From AM-0621 sp964386705 (lineage in GTDB: Bacteria; Planctomycetota; Planctomycetia; Planctomycetales; Planctomycetaceae): 64,000 nucleotides of DNA. The position numbers were made by a program, and so were the translations under genes. Below the pieces are notes generated by a model that had not been told where the DNA came from, did not search any database, and saw only the letters and a list, made by a program, of their open reading frames with translations. Of this stretch, positions 35,259 through 44,865 are shown one piece after another (positions within the stretch are counted from its first letter, which is position 1; each line of letters begins with the position of its first letter). The stretch spans positions 1-64,000 of the forward strand of contig CAYLTY010000009.1 in assembly GCA_964386705.1 (NCBI GenBank). The letters are read 5' to 3'.

Positions 35259-36701
35259 ATGCCGACAATGAACGCACCTCTCTCACGTCGGGAACTGCTC
35301 TGGCAACTGGGCGGCGGTTTAGGAGGCGTCTCGCTGGCGGCATTGCTCGCTGATGAGCAACTTCTCGCCCGCGAGAGCAGCACGGCGACCCAGGCTCGGC
35401 CTCATTACGCTGCTAGAGCGAAGGCCGTGGTGCAGATCTTTTGCCCAGGCGGCGCAAGCCATGTGGACCTGTGGGACTATCGTCCTGTGCTGGAGAGTCG
35501 AGCCGGCAAGCCGTTCGATCCTGACGGCAAGCTGACGTTCTTTGCCTCGAAGCCCGGCAACTGTCAGCCGAGCTATTGGAAGTTTCGTCAGCACGGTGAG
35601 TGTGGCCGCTGGATCAGCGATCTGTTGCCGAAGCTCGCTCAGCAGGTGGACGACATCGCGTTCATCCATTCGATGCAGAGCAAGACGGCTCTGCATGGTC
35701 CGGCGATGTTCATGGCGAACAGTGGCTTCATTCGCCCAGGCTTCCCGTGCATGGGCGCGTGGGTAACTTACGGACTGGGCTGCGAAACGGACGACCTGCC
35801 GGCCTTTGTCGTGCTGCCGGATTCACGCGGTCTGCCGCCCGGCGGAGCTGTGAATTGGGGAGCTGGTTTTCTGCCAGCCGTGCATCAGGGCACGATCATC
35901 GAGACCGCGGCGGGCAAGGCTCCGATTGCGGATCTGTTTCCACCGCAGGAAATTGGCGGTGGGGCTCAGTCGGAGCGTGATGGCCTGAGCTTCCTCAAGC
36001 AGTTGAATGAGCAGCATGCTCGCGAGCGTGCGGGAGACAGCCAACTGGACGCACGCATTGCCGCGTACGAACTCGCCGGGCGGCTGCAGCTGAGCACGCC
36101 GGAAGTGACAGACCTCAGCGGCGAGTCGGCTGCGACACGGCAGATGTATCAACTCGATCACGAAGACATCGGGACGTTTGGACGTCAGTGTCTGCTCGCT
36201 CGACGCATGATCGAACGCGGAGTCCGCTTCGTGCAGATTTATTGTGGCGCCGAGAACACCGTCGCCAAGAAGATTCGCCCCAACTGGGACAGCCACGAGG
36301 ACCTCGTCCGCGATCACGGTTACTGGGGACCGATTCTCGATACCGGAGCCAGCGCGCTGCTGACGGATCTCAAGCAACGCGGACTGCTGGACTCCACGTT
36401 AGTGATCTGCACCAGTGAGTTCGGACGCCAACCGGCGGCTCAAGGCAAAGGTCGCGATCATAACCCCGGAGCATTCACGGCATGGCTGGCCGGTGGCGGC
36501 ATCCGAGGCGGCACGAGCTACGGGACCAGTGACGAACTGGGATATCAAGCTGCCGAGAACCCGACCTACTGCTACGACCTGCACGCCACCGCGCTGCATC
36601 TGCTCGGCCTGAATCACGAAAAGCTGTCGTTCTATCACAACGGCATCCAGCGCCGCCTGACCGACGTGCACGGACACGTCATTCAGGAAATCCTTGCGTA
36701 G
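35259..36701 (+). CDS. DUF1501 protein with Tat-like signal
   Basis: Second DUF1501 protein of the window, 480 residues. The N-terminus has SRRELLWQLGGGLGG followed by a hydrophobic stretch, a twin-arginine-like signal. Family landmarks are VQIFCPGGASHVDLWDY near residue 58 and VICTSEFGRQPAAQGKGRDHNP near the C-terminus. It is not next to a DUF1549/DUF1553 gene, unlike the first copy, so its partner is probably elsewhere. Another ATG lies nine bases downstream. The gene ends in front of an imperfect inverted repeat. Confidence 0.9.
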   Translation: MPTMNAPLSRRELLWQLGGGLGGVSLAALLADEQLLARESSTATQARPHYAARAKAVVQIFCPGGASHVDLWDYRPVLESRAGKPFDPDGKLTFFASKPGNCQPSYWKFRQHGECGRWISDLLPKLAQQVDDIAFIHSMQSKTALHGPAMFMANSGFIRPGFPCMGAWVTYGLGCETDDLPAFVVLPDSRGLPPGGAVNWGAGFLPAVHQGTIIETAAGKAPIADLFPPQEIGGGAQSERDGLSFLKQLNEQHARERAGDSQLDARIAAYELAGRLQLSTPEVTDLSGESAATRQMYQLDHEDIGTFGRQCLLARRMIERGVRFVQIYCGAENTVAKKIRPNWDSHEDLVRDHGYWGPILDTGASALLTDLKQRGLLDSTLVICTSEFGRQPAAQGKGRDHNPGAFTAWLAGGGIRGGTSYGTSDELGYQAAENPTYCYDLHATALHLLGLNHEKLSFYHNGIQRRLTDVHGHVIQEILA

Positions 36702-36717
36702 ACCGGCGCAGAAAAAG

Positions 36718-36819
36718 AGCCACGGATGAAACACTGATTGAACACGGATAAGGCCGATCAGAGAAGACTCTGAAAGAGATATCCCCTATCCGTGTTTCAC
36801 CTGTGTTCGATCCGTGGCT
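36718..36819. repeat. Imperfect 33-bp inverted repeat between convergent genes
   Basis: Arms 36718-36750 and 36787-36819 match as reverse complements at 27 of 33 positions, and the outermost ten bases of each arm match exactly (AGCCACGGAT). Each arm also contains an internal repeat of the type GAACACGGAT. It lies between the DUF1501 stop and the convergent HNH gene and could act as a bidirectional terminator or be a dispersed palindromic element. Confidence 0.6.
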
Positions 36820-36847
36820 GAACAATCCGAATCAGATTGATAGCTCA

Positions 36848-37444
36848 TCACGTTTCGAGTTCGACGTTCCAGTAGACCTCGCTGATGAACTTCGCCCAAC
36901 TGTCGATGCGGGCTCCGTGCGATGCGTAGAACGGCTTCCAGCGTGGTTGAGCCGGCTTGCGACGCAGGGGCATACGCGCCTCGTCCGGAGTGCGGTTGGC
37001 CTTCCGGGCGTTGCAGTCAATGCACGCTACGACGCAGTTCTCCCACGTGGTCGCGCCACCGCGTGACTTTGGCAGCACATGGTCGATCGTGAGTTCCTCG
37101 CTCCCCGGCTTATGCTGGCAATACTGGCAGGTGAAGCTGTCCCGCTTGAAAATGTTACGGCGGCTGAACGCGACAGTGCGCGACGGTAGCCGATCGTAAT
37201 GAGTCAGCGTGATGACTTCCGGGACTCGCAGCCGGAAGTGCGGAGTCTGAATGAAGGGCTCGCCGTCATCCGGAGCTAGTCGCGCCCAATCGGACCACTC
37301 GTAGAGCTGGTAACTGTTTGGGTCGACAACGCGGGCGGAGCCATTCCACAGCTTCACCAGCGTGCGGGCGACACTCTGCACTCCAACGGGCTGCCAATTC
37401 CGATTCAGGATCAGAGTTGGCCGACTGAGAACCTCCGCAACCAT
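36848..37444 (-). CDS. HNH endonuclease
   Basis: Protein of 198 residues with a complete HNH/treble-clef nuclease domain. CQYC and CIDCN supply the zinc Cys pairs around the active IDHVLPKSRGG, with Asn in WENCVVA. The N-terminal half (LILNRNWQPVGVQSVARTL) is typical of the widespread stand-alone HNH proteins of cyanobacteria and planctomycetes. The ATG at 37444 has a GGAG eight bases upstream. No methylase, phage or intron context is present, so it is probably a conserved chromosomal nuclease, not a homing element. Confidence 0.88.
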   Translation of the reverse strand: MVAEVLSRPTLILNRNWQPVGVQSVARTLVKLWNGSARVVDPNSYQLYEWSDWARLAPDDGEPFIQTPHFRLRVPEVITLTHYDRLPSRTVAFSRRNIFKRDSFTCQYCQHKPGSEELTIDHVLPKSRGGATTWENCVVACIDCNARKANRTPDEARMPLRRKPAQPRWKPFYASHGARIDSWAKFISEVYWNVELET

Positions 37445-37929
37445 AAGCGATCTCCCGAACTGGCAGTTAACGAGCGAATGACTCGCGACGTCGCTTTGCC
37501 TCTCCGAAGACTCAGCCCTCGGATTCGGTTTGGCAGATCGTCGCACTGGTATTCAAAGAGCGAGAAGACCCGCTCATGCGCATTACGCCTGACTCAATCC
37601 CTGACCGCAGGCCAAAAAGATAGTGGGAGCATTCCCGCTTGAGGAGTGCCACCAGCGTCTTGTCAGGCATGTTCTTCAGGAATTCATGAGTCGGCATTTT
37701 GTGCCCGTTTGGACACGCGTGCCGAGGTTTCGGTGCGCATGCCTTTCTTCTTATCCGTGCGATTGCCGCGACGAATTACCTGCAAAGCGGTATGACACGC
37801 CCGCGAACAAGCCTGTTACGGGACTTGTCAGCTTTGACTTGAACTCATCGTGCGGGGCGGCTGATGCCTGTTTCAGCCTCCGTCCGCGTTTCTGCGGTTG
37901 CGGATCTTCAGAACGGAGTCACTGGATCG
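37445..37929. other. Long divergent intergenic region
   Basis: About 485 bases between the HNH gene (minus) and the PLP-enzyme gene (plus). It contains one minus-strand open frame (37512-37697, 61 codons) with no clear ribosome-binding site and no recognised family. No tRNA, riboswitch or terminator was found. The length leaves room for two promoters and perhaps a small RNA or peptide. Confidence 0.35.
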
Positions 37930-38964
37930 ATGAATCGGGCTTACACCGTCAATGAACTGCGCCAGGCACTGGAACGAGTGCCGCGCTATCCACTCGCCCA
38001 CCTGCCGACGCCGCTGGAGCCGCTGCGACGTGTCTCACAGTCTGCGGGTGGTCCGACGATCTGGATCAAACGAGATGACTGCACCGGCCTCGTCTTTGGA
38101 GGCAACAAGGCACGCCACAATGAATATCTGATGGGGGCGGCACTGGCGCGCGGTGCCGATGTTTTCGTGTGGGGCGCGACGGTACAAAGCAATAACTGCC
38201 GGCAAACCGCAGCCGCGTGTGCCAAGGCCGGAATTGATTGTGAGCTGTACCTCAGCAAGGCGAACTCCGCTGGAAAGATTGAAGTGCAGGGCAACTTGTT
38301 GCTCGACCATCTGGTCGGGGCGAAGGTCACTTTGGTTGACGCCGTTATCGGCCCGGAACTGGACGCCTTGATGGCGGCGCGAGCGAACGAACTCAGGCAG
38401 GCCGGTCACCATCCGTTCGAGTGGCGGCGCGACGTCGTGACGCCTCTGGCCGCGATCGGTTACGTGCCCTGCGTGCTGGAGATCGTCGAGCAGTGTCGCC
38501 AGAACGGTGTGGAACCGTCCGCGATTTACCTGAGTTCGGCAGGTTCGACCGGTGCGGGAGTCGCCCTCGCCGCCAAAGCCTTGGGATTGAAGTGCGCCGT
38601 GCGGTGCATCGCCCCCATGACATGGCCTTGGGACACTGCGACGGACATGGCTCAAACGGCCACTGCCGCCGCGCGGCTGTTGGGACTGCCAATTACGCTG
38701 GAGCGGTCGGATATCAGCTTGATTGAGGACTACATCGCCCCAAAATATGGAGTGCCAGGGCCGGATTGCTTTGCTGCCATGAACCTGTTGGCACGCCAGG
38801 AAGCAATTCTGCTTGATCCAATTTACACGGGAAAAGCGATGGCGGGCTTGCTGGACCACGTGCGGCGCGGCATGTTTCAATCCGACGAGCACGTGGTTTT
38901 CATCCATACGGGCGGCACTCCAGTTTTGTTCGCCATGCGTGATCAATTGGGGCTGCAGGTGTAG
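37930..38964 (+). CDS. PLP-dependent D-cysteine desulfhydrase / ACC deaminase family enzyme
   Basis: Protein of 344 residues in the fold-type II PLP family. The PLP Lys is in FGGNKARHNEY, the phosphate-binding region in YLSSAGSTGAGVALA, and IHTGGTPVLF lies near the C-terminus. The order and spacing match D-cysteine desulfhydrase (D-Cys to pyruvate, H2S and NH3) and the related ACC deaminase, which cannot be separated with certainty without aligning the active-site residues. The ATG at 37930 opens the conserved region; a longer frame to 37864 adds 22 unrelated residues. A large HEAT/PQQ gene follows after 37 bases, possibly in the same unit. Confidence 0.83.
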   Translation: MNRAYTVNELRQALERVPRYPLAHLPTPLEPLRRVSQSAGGPTIWIKRDDCTGLVFGGNKARHNEYLMGAALARGADVFVWGATVQSNNCRQTAAACAKAGIDCELYLSKANSAGKIEVQGNLLLDHLVGAKVTLVDAVIGPELDALMAARANELRQAGHHPFEWRRDVVTPLAAIGYVPCVLEIVEQCRQNGVEPSAIYLSSAGSTGAGVALAAKALGLKCAVRCIAPMTWPWDTATDMAQTATAAARLLGLPITLERSDISLIEDYIAPKYGVPGPDCFAAMNLLARQEAILLDPIYTGKAMAGLLDHVRRGMFQSDEHVVFIHTGGTPVLFAMRDQLGLQV

Positions 38965-39001
38965 CTGATGAAGCCGGGCGGGTTCGCGGTAACGAGGACT
39001 C

Positions 39002-42000
39002 ATGATGCGCAGAGCGTCGGCGGCACACACATTCCGAGCGGCAACCAGCTTGCTGGCGGTCTGCCTGTGCCTGCTTTGCGCCGGAAGTTCGCCTGCCGAC
39101 GACTCTGCTGATGCGACTGCGCTGATCATCAAGCTGGGCGATCCTCAATTCGCTATTCGGGAGCAGGCAGAGAGTGATCTGATCGCGCTGGGGGCAAAAG
39201 CGACGGCCGCTTTGCAGGAAGGTGTTCGGAGTCCCGATCTGGAAGTCTCCCGCCGCTCTCGTCGCATCGTGCGATCTGTGCTGGAGCAAGATCTGTTCTC
39301 GCGGCTGCAGCGTTTTGAAAACGGCGACCAACAGGAAAGCTCGTTGCCGGGTTGGCAGCGATTCGCAGACGTCGTTGGGACCGATGCTGTATCGAGAGGC
39401 CTCTACGCGCCGATGCTTCGGTTAGAGCCGGGGCTGTTTTTGGCTGCCGAGAGTACCGGCGAAGAACTGCAGAACGCGTTGCAGCATCGCATTCAGCAGT
39501 TCATTCTCGCTCAAAATATGTCTGACCCGGCTCGCCGCGCCGTCCCCGCTCCAATCGCCGTTCTGGCGATGGTGTTTCACGCGACTGATCCGCGCATTGT
39601 CAGTTCATTACCCGTTAACGAGCAGAGCTATCTGAGGTCGTGGTTGTACCGGCAGGAATTGCAGACCTTGGTGAAGTCAGCGCCGATGAATCGGCCCGCC
39701 ACGAAGATTCTGCTGGAGTGGTTGTACGCGGGGATGGCACCGGGAGTGCAACCACTGGATCGGTTCAGCGAAGTGCTCGCGTTCGAGTTGTCCGATGCAC
39801 TGCCGCTGGCCGTGGAAGCGCTGCGAAGAGAAAAGGTGACGCCGACCGCAATCGAAGTCGTCGCGCGACTTGGGGGCAAGGATTATCTCGAATCCTTCCT
39901 GCCGGTGCTTAAGGACGAGACGAAGGTTGTCACCTTCCAGATGAACAACAACAAGCAGTTGTCAGTTGAAACTCGCGACATCGCCCTGGCGTGGATCGTG
40001 CACTTCACCGGGCAGGACCTGAAGGGCTACTTCTTTGCTTCACGCCCCGACTGGTACAACCAGCTGAGAAAAACTCCGTCGTTCAACGTTTCCAACTATC
40101 GTTTCAACAGCGACGAGGATCGGCCGAAAGCTCACCAGAAGTTAGTCGACTGGCTGAAGACGCACCGCATTCCTCCCTCCCCGGTACCTACTCCCGAACT
40201 GCGCCGACGAACGATCGCTCTGACCGCTCCCGCTCTCAAGCCGGCGCCAGCTCCTGTCGAACCGACGCCGGAAGATAACGAGACCAAATCGCTCGGACTG
40301 AACTTCGCCGACACCTTTGAACTGCAGCGGTTCAACCGCGCGCGACAGATGATTCACGATGAACGCTTTGCCGAGGCGGCCATTCTGCTGGCAGACATGG
40401 TTCGTCAGGCCAATGAAAAATGGTTCCAACCGCAACGCGGCGTGCCTCAGTTCCGTGAGCTGCGGGCTGAGGCTGAGCGGCTGATCTCCACGCTTCCACC
40501 GGAGGGATTTGCGGCGATTGAGCAGCAGTTCGGGGCGGTGGCTCAGCAGATGCTGGGCGCCGCACGCAGTTCGGGCAGCACCGCTGGTTTGCTGGAAGTT
40601 TCGAAGTCCTACTTCTCGACCAAAGCCGGAGCCGAAGCGACTTATCTGCTGGGTGTCATGGACCTTGATGCTGGTCACTTGCTGGCCGCGGCGATGCACT
40701 TTGAGCGGCTGGCCACATCGTCACATGAGCGCGGTGAGTATGAACCGCAGCTTTCCCTCAAGCGTTCCCTCTGTTGGTCCCGGCTGGGTGAGGTACGCCA
40801 GGCAAAACGGGTCCTCGATGAACTGAATCGCGCCTATCCCGGACAAGCGGCGGCCTCCGATGCATTCCGGTTGCGAGGGCATTCGGGCTCGGAGAACAAA
40901 CAGTCTGAGAACTGGTTGAATTCCTGGGGTAAGCCGCCTTCGGCCTTGCTGAATGGCTGGCTGATGCATCGCGGGCAGTCGGATCGCAACGCCGAGAGTG
41001 CGGCGATCATCCCGTGGCTGGAAGGGCAGCCGATCGCCCCGGTGATCACGCACCCGTCGTTGGAAACTGTTATCAAGGACATGGCTCGCGAAGTCAGCAC
41101 GAACCGGCTGGGCCGTTTGCCGAGCGTTCATCCGCTGGTCGTGGGCGAAACAATCGTCATGCGTACGATGACGGAACTGCGGGCCGTGAGCGCCAATGGC
41201 GATCTGCTGTGGGCTGCCCCGCAAGAAGACACGCTGTGGCATGTGCTGCAGCCATCCCGCGACTCGCAACGCAATAACCAGCAGGCTGTCTTGTCTGACT
41301 TTGTGCGTGATCGGCTCTGGGATGATTCCACTTACGGTACGCTCTCCAGCGATGGTCGTCTGGTATTCGTGGTGGAAGGTGATCGATTTGATGCGACCCC
41401 GGATTACCAGCGTTTCACCGTCGGGCCTGACGGTCATCTGCGAGTTGCTGCGCCGCTCAATAACCGCGTTAGCGCGCTGGTGGCATACGATCTGAAGACC
41501 GGCAAGGTGGTCTGGGAATCAGGCCAGAGCCCGTCATCAGATGAGGCTCGGCGGCAGACCCTGCGATACATCGGGGCTCCGCTTAGCATTGGCGGAGTAC
41601 TCTTCGTCGTGACAGTGCAGGGTGATGAAGTTGTGCTGAGAGAGTTGGAGTCGGCCACTGGCGCGGTGCGTCGCCAATGGCCGCTGCAGACGGAGATTCA
41701 ACCCGCCGCGAATAACCTGATCTGGGGCCTGCGCAATTCCCGCTCGCGATCAAGCGAGCATCCGGCAGCCAGCAGTCCGTCCTACATCGCGGGCGTAGTC
41801 GTCTGCCGTACTCCCGGCAATCGCATCGTGGCTGTTGATCTCACTTCGGGTTCGCTGCGCTGGGCGTATCAAACCCCGAGGCCGGAGGTCGCTGCCGGGT
41901 TGCCGTTCAATCCTGGCCTGCGGCTGAATCTCGACGTTCAACGCCGCCTGAGCGTCGATCGCTGGGTCGATGCTGCTCTGGTGGTGGCCGATGGTCGTGT

Positions 42001-44671
42001 GCTGGCGGCATTGCCAGATACAAACGTGCTGACTTGCATCGATCTGGAAAGCGGAGCCGTTCGTTGGACGAATTCGCGCTTCGACGGCCTCTACGTGCAG
42101 GGCGTTCAAGACGGCAAAGTTCTGGTTGTTGGACGAACGGGTTTGCGCGCCTATCAACTTGCGGACGGATCGCCTGCCTGGTCGACCGATCAAGTGGATT
42201 GGCCTGCGGCGGCGGTTCCGTCTGGTATGGGAGTGCTCATGCCCGGGCTTTGCATGACGCCGCTGAGTTCCGGTGAGATCGTTGCGATTGAAACCAGCAC
42301 AGGGCGAGTCACTACTCGGTCGCGATCCACGAGCGCAGTGGTTCCCGGGAATCTGGTCGTGAGCGCCGATCGTGTTTACTCGCTGGGACTGGATGGACTG
42401 CGGAAACTGCAACCCGTCGAAACGGTTATCGAACAACTGGCGAAGACTTCGACTGATTCGAAGGACGTGGCGCACCGACTGGACTATGCGCACGCATTGC
42501 AGTCGGCCGGTCGCGTGACTGATGCCGTCGATGAACTGCTAGCGACAATGAAGCAGGAAGGCGCTGATGGCAGTTTGAGTAAGCAGCGACTTGCAGGCTT
42601 GTTGACCGAGGTGAGCAGCCTGTCAGCTGCTGATCGCGAACGGGTTTTCAACTTGCTGGAACCAAAAACTTTCAACGCCGACCAGCGGTTGCAGATCAGT
42701 CTGCGGACTGCTCTGGCTTATGAGAACGAAGGTCAATACGCGACAGCGATCGACCGGTTTGTGGACTTTCACAGGACCTTTCAAACTCATCCGACGTTCG
42801 CCAGTCCGTTGCACTTGCAACGCGAATCCGCCGCCTGGTCCGTTCGGCTGGATCGCTGGACTCGAAGTAAACTGGCGGTGCTGCCGACTCGACTGAAGGC
42901 CGATGAACGAGCAGCCTACGAGGTACGATTGCAGGGGTTCAGGAAGTCGGAGACGCCTGAGCACTTCCTGGCCTGCTATGGCACTTCTGAACTTGCTCGA
43001 GCGGCACGCCGCGAGTTCGCTCAGGAGTTGCTCGACAAGGATCGGTTTGCTGAAGCCGAACTGCAATTGCGAACCAGTGTGGATACCAGTCGTACCGACC
43101 GGCAGAACGAGTTGCTGCTGGCGCTCTTGAAGACGGTCGGGCCGGTCGCGGGCCGACGAGGCGAGCACTGGCTGCGCCAACTTCAGCAGCGCAGCTCAGG
43201 CGATGACCTCGAAAATGGCGGGCGAAATCTGCAACTGTTGGCGGCGTCTCTGAAGGGCAGCAACCGCCGTATTGGAGCGACTGAAGCCGCCGCCTGGCCG
43301 GCCATCACACCGCGTCAGTTGACGGAGTCTCCGAAAGCACCGCCGCAACTCGAGGGCAGTACCTATGACGCGTTTGCTCCCGTGTTGCGTCAGCAGTCCG
43401 ACATCGACGCTCCGTACTGGATTGGCTGCGAGCAAGGCAAACATAAGTGGAACTTGCTGGATGAATTCGGTCGCGCACGCGGTGAATTGACCGGCGATGC
43501 AACCTTGAATTCGTCCAACTTCCGTCAGGGTATTGTGCAGGCCCGCCAGCTTGGTCCCGCGTTCTTCCTGTGGACGGGGGCCGGCCTGCACGCGTTTGAA
43601 TTTGGTGAGAACGAGCATCGGTCACTGTGGTCCATCCAGCTGAATGACAACAATTCGCAAACGTGGTCGTCTCGAATTGCGGTGCGGCGTATCAATCGCC
43701 TGCAAGTTGTCTTTGTGGGGCGAGGTGGCTCACGACAGGACAACCGCTGGTGGCCGTTCATCGCGCAGCCATCGTATGTGTGTTATCAACGCGGTCGCGA
43801 ATTGCAGGCGGTTGAACCGTTGACGGGTCAGTTGCTCTGGAAACGAGATGATGACTCAGCTCTGGACTGCGATCTTGTGGGCGACGAGTCCACCGTGTGT
43901 GCCATTGACGCCGAGAACGGAACCGTACGCATTCTGGACGCTGTCGATGGACGCCTGCTCGGCCGCCGCCAACTGCCGCCGCGCAATCAATGGCTGGCTT
44001 TCTCTGGCCGGAATCTGATCCTGCTGGATGAGGCCACACGCGAGATTCGCAGCATTGATCTACGGTCTGAGCAGGAGAATTGGAAGATCGCCCAATCGGG
44101 TCGCACCTGGCAGATCAATGAAACGGATGTGGCGACGCTGGATGGTCAGGGGCGTTTCGCTGTCGTTGACCTGCGAAATGGTCGCGAGACCTTCAACGCT
44201 CAGGTGGAGCTTGCGACGCAGAAGCTGGAAGATGTTGTCGTTCTGGAGTCGTTCGATCGCTACCTGGTTTTCACCAGCTTGCCGAGCGATCAAACTCTGG
44301 GATTCATGCAATTCTACCGAGGTCAGGTTGTCGTCAATGGCCCGTGCTTCGCGATCAATCGACGAACCGGCAAGACCGACTGGACCCGTACTCTCAACGA
44401 TCAGGTCATCACTGTGGCACGGCCCAACAACCTGCCCGCTATGACCGCGTTCCGTTCGTTCCAGGAACAGGTGCCTGCTCCCAATGGCCAGGGAACTACG
44501 CCAACTCCCAAGTTTCATTTGCAGATTCTCAACACGCGCAATGGGGCTCTTGAAGTGGAAGAATCGGGAACCACTTTCTTTCAGCCCGCGCTTGTTCTGA
44601 ATCCACCGAAACATACGATTGAGTTTCGCAGCGGCAACAAATCGCTGAAGCTGAACTTCTCAGAGGAATGA
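39002..44671 (+). CDS. Giant exported protein with HEAT, TPR-like and two PQQ-type beta-propeller regions
   Basis: Protein of 1889 residues with a signal peptide (about 1-33, ending SSPADD). Residues about 40-100 are a HEAT-like unit (IIKLGDPQFAIREQAESDLI). A helical TPR-like region spans roughly 430-650. A PQQ-binding-like beta-propeller covers about 715-1130 (SALVAYDLKTGKVVWESGQ, AVDLTSGSLRWAYQT, TCIDLESGAVRWTNSR). A second helical stretch with TPR character runs to about 1450, and a second propeller covers about 1480-1885 (LQAVEPLTGQLLWKRDDD, FAINRRTGKTDWTRTL). No enzyme motif is seen. It is probably a periplasmic scaffold or assembly factor. A GAGG precedes the start; a second ATG follows directly. 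Confidence 0.82.
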   Translation: MMRRASAAHTFRAATSLLAVCLCLLCAGSSPADDSADATALIIKLGDPQFAIREQAESDLIALGAKATAALQEGVRSPDLEVSRRSRRIVRSVLEQDLFSRLQRFENGDQQESSLPGWQRFADVVGTDAVSRGLYAPMLRLEPGLFLAAESTGEELQNALQHRIQQFILAQNMSDPARRAVPAPIAVLAMVFHATDPRIVSSLPVNEQSYLRSWLYRQELQTLVKSAPMNRPATKILLEWLYAGMAPGVQPLDRFSEVLAFELSDALPLAVEALRREKVTPTAIEVVARLGGKDYLESFLPVLKDETKVVTFQMNNNKQLSVETRDIALAWIVHFTGQDLKGYFFASRPDWYNQLRKTPSFNVSNYRFNSDEDRPKAHQKLVDWLKTHRIPPSPVPTPELRRRTIALTAPALKPAPAPVEPTPEDNETKSLGLNFADTFELQRFNRARQMIHDERFAEAAILLADMVRQANEKWFQPQRGVPQFRELRAEAERLISTLPPEGFAAIEQQFGAVAQQMLGAARSSGSTAGLLEVSKSYFSTKAGAEATYLLGVMDLDAGHLLAAAMHFERLATSSHERGEYEPQLSLKRSLCWSRLGEVRQAKRVLDELNRAYPGQAAASDAFRLRGHSGSENKQSENWLNSWGKPPSALLNGWLMHRGQSDRNAESAAIIPWLEGQPIAPVITHPSLETVIKDMAREVSTNRLGRLPSVHPLVVGETIVMRTMTELRAVSANGDLLWAAPQEDTLWHVLQPSRDSQRNNQQAVLSDFVRDRLWDDSTYGTLSSDGRLVFVVEGDRFDATPDYQRFTVGPDGHLRVAAPLNNRVSALVAYDLKTGKVVWESGQSPSSDEARRQTLRYIGAPLSIGGVLFVVTVQGDEVVLRELESATGAVRRQWPLQTEIQPAANNLIWGLRNSRSRSSEHPAASSPSYIAGVVVCRTPGNRIVAVDLTSGSLRWAYQTPRPEVAAGLPFNPGLRLNLDVQRRLSVDRWVDAALVVADGRVLAALPDTNVLTCIDLESGAVRWTNSRFDGLYVQGVQDGKVLVVGRTGLRAYQLADGSPAWSTDQVDWPAAAVPSGMGVLMPGLCMTPLSSGEIVAIETSTGRVTTRSRSTSAVVPGNLVVSADRVYSLGLDGLRKLQPVETVIEQLAKTSTDSKDVAHRLDYAHALQSAGRVTDAVDELLATMKQEGADGSLSKQRLAGLLTEVSSLSAADRERVFNLLEPKTFNADQRLQISLRTALAYENEGQYATAIDRFVDFHRTFQTHPTFASPLHLQRESAAWSVRLDRWTRSKLAVLPTRLKADERAAYEVRLQGFRKSETPEHFLACYGTSELARAARREFAQELLDKDRFAEAELQLRTSVDTSRTDRQNELLLALLKTVGPVAGRRGEHWLRQLQQRSSGDDLENGGRNLQLLAASLKGSNRRIGATEAAAWPAITPRQLTESPKAPPQLEGSTYDAFAPVLRQQSDIDAPYWIGCEQGKHKWNLLDEFGRARGELTGDATLNSSNFRQGIVQARQLGPAFFLWTGAGLHAFEFGENEHRSLWSIQLNDNNSQTWSSRIAVRRINRLQVVFVGRGGSRQDNRWWPFIAQPSYVCYQRGRELQAVEPLTGQLLWKRDDDSALDCDLVGDESTVCAIDAENGTVRILDAVDGRLLGRRQLPPRNQWLAFSGRNLILLDEATREIRSIDLRSEQENWKIAQSGRTWQINETDVATLDGQGRFAVVDLRNGRETFNAQVELATQKLEDVVVLESFDRYLVFTSLPSDQTLGFMQFYRGQVVVNGPCFAINRRTGKTDWTRTLNDQVITVARPNNLPAMTAFRSFQEQVPAPNGQGTTPTPKFHLQILNTRNGALEVEESGTTFFQPALVLNPPKHTIEFRSGNKSLKLNFSEE

Positions 44672-44865
44672 GACAACGGAGTCCCGTCGGCACGAAGCCC
44701 GCTTCGAGTTTGAGACTGATCCTCGACTGGTGAGTGCTCGTCCGGCGAATCGAACCAGTAGCGTTTTTGCGGATCCGTTCGTTCGGTCGCGAGCCAGTTC
44801 ACGCGAGTTCGGCTAGGCTATCGTTCCGTTCTGGTCCACTTTCTCCCCTCTCTGCGAGCCTCATC

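Noticed and set aside
36848..37444. HNH gene as a homing endonuclease or restriction enzyme
   Set aside because: There is no intron, intein, methylase or phage context, and the domain order matches a common stand-alone HNH family.
37512..37697. Possible 61-codon gene on the minus strand upstream of the HNH gene
   Set aside because: It has an ATG and reads as plausible protein, but no good ribosome-binding site and no family match, so I left it as part of the intergenic region.
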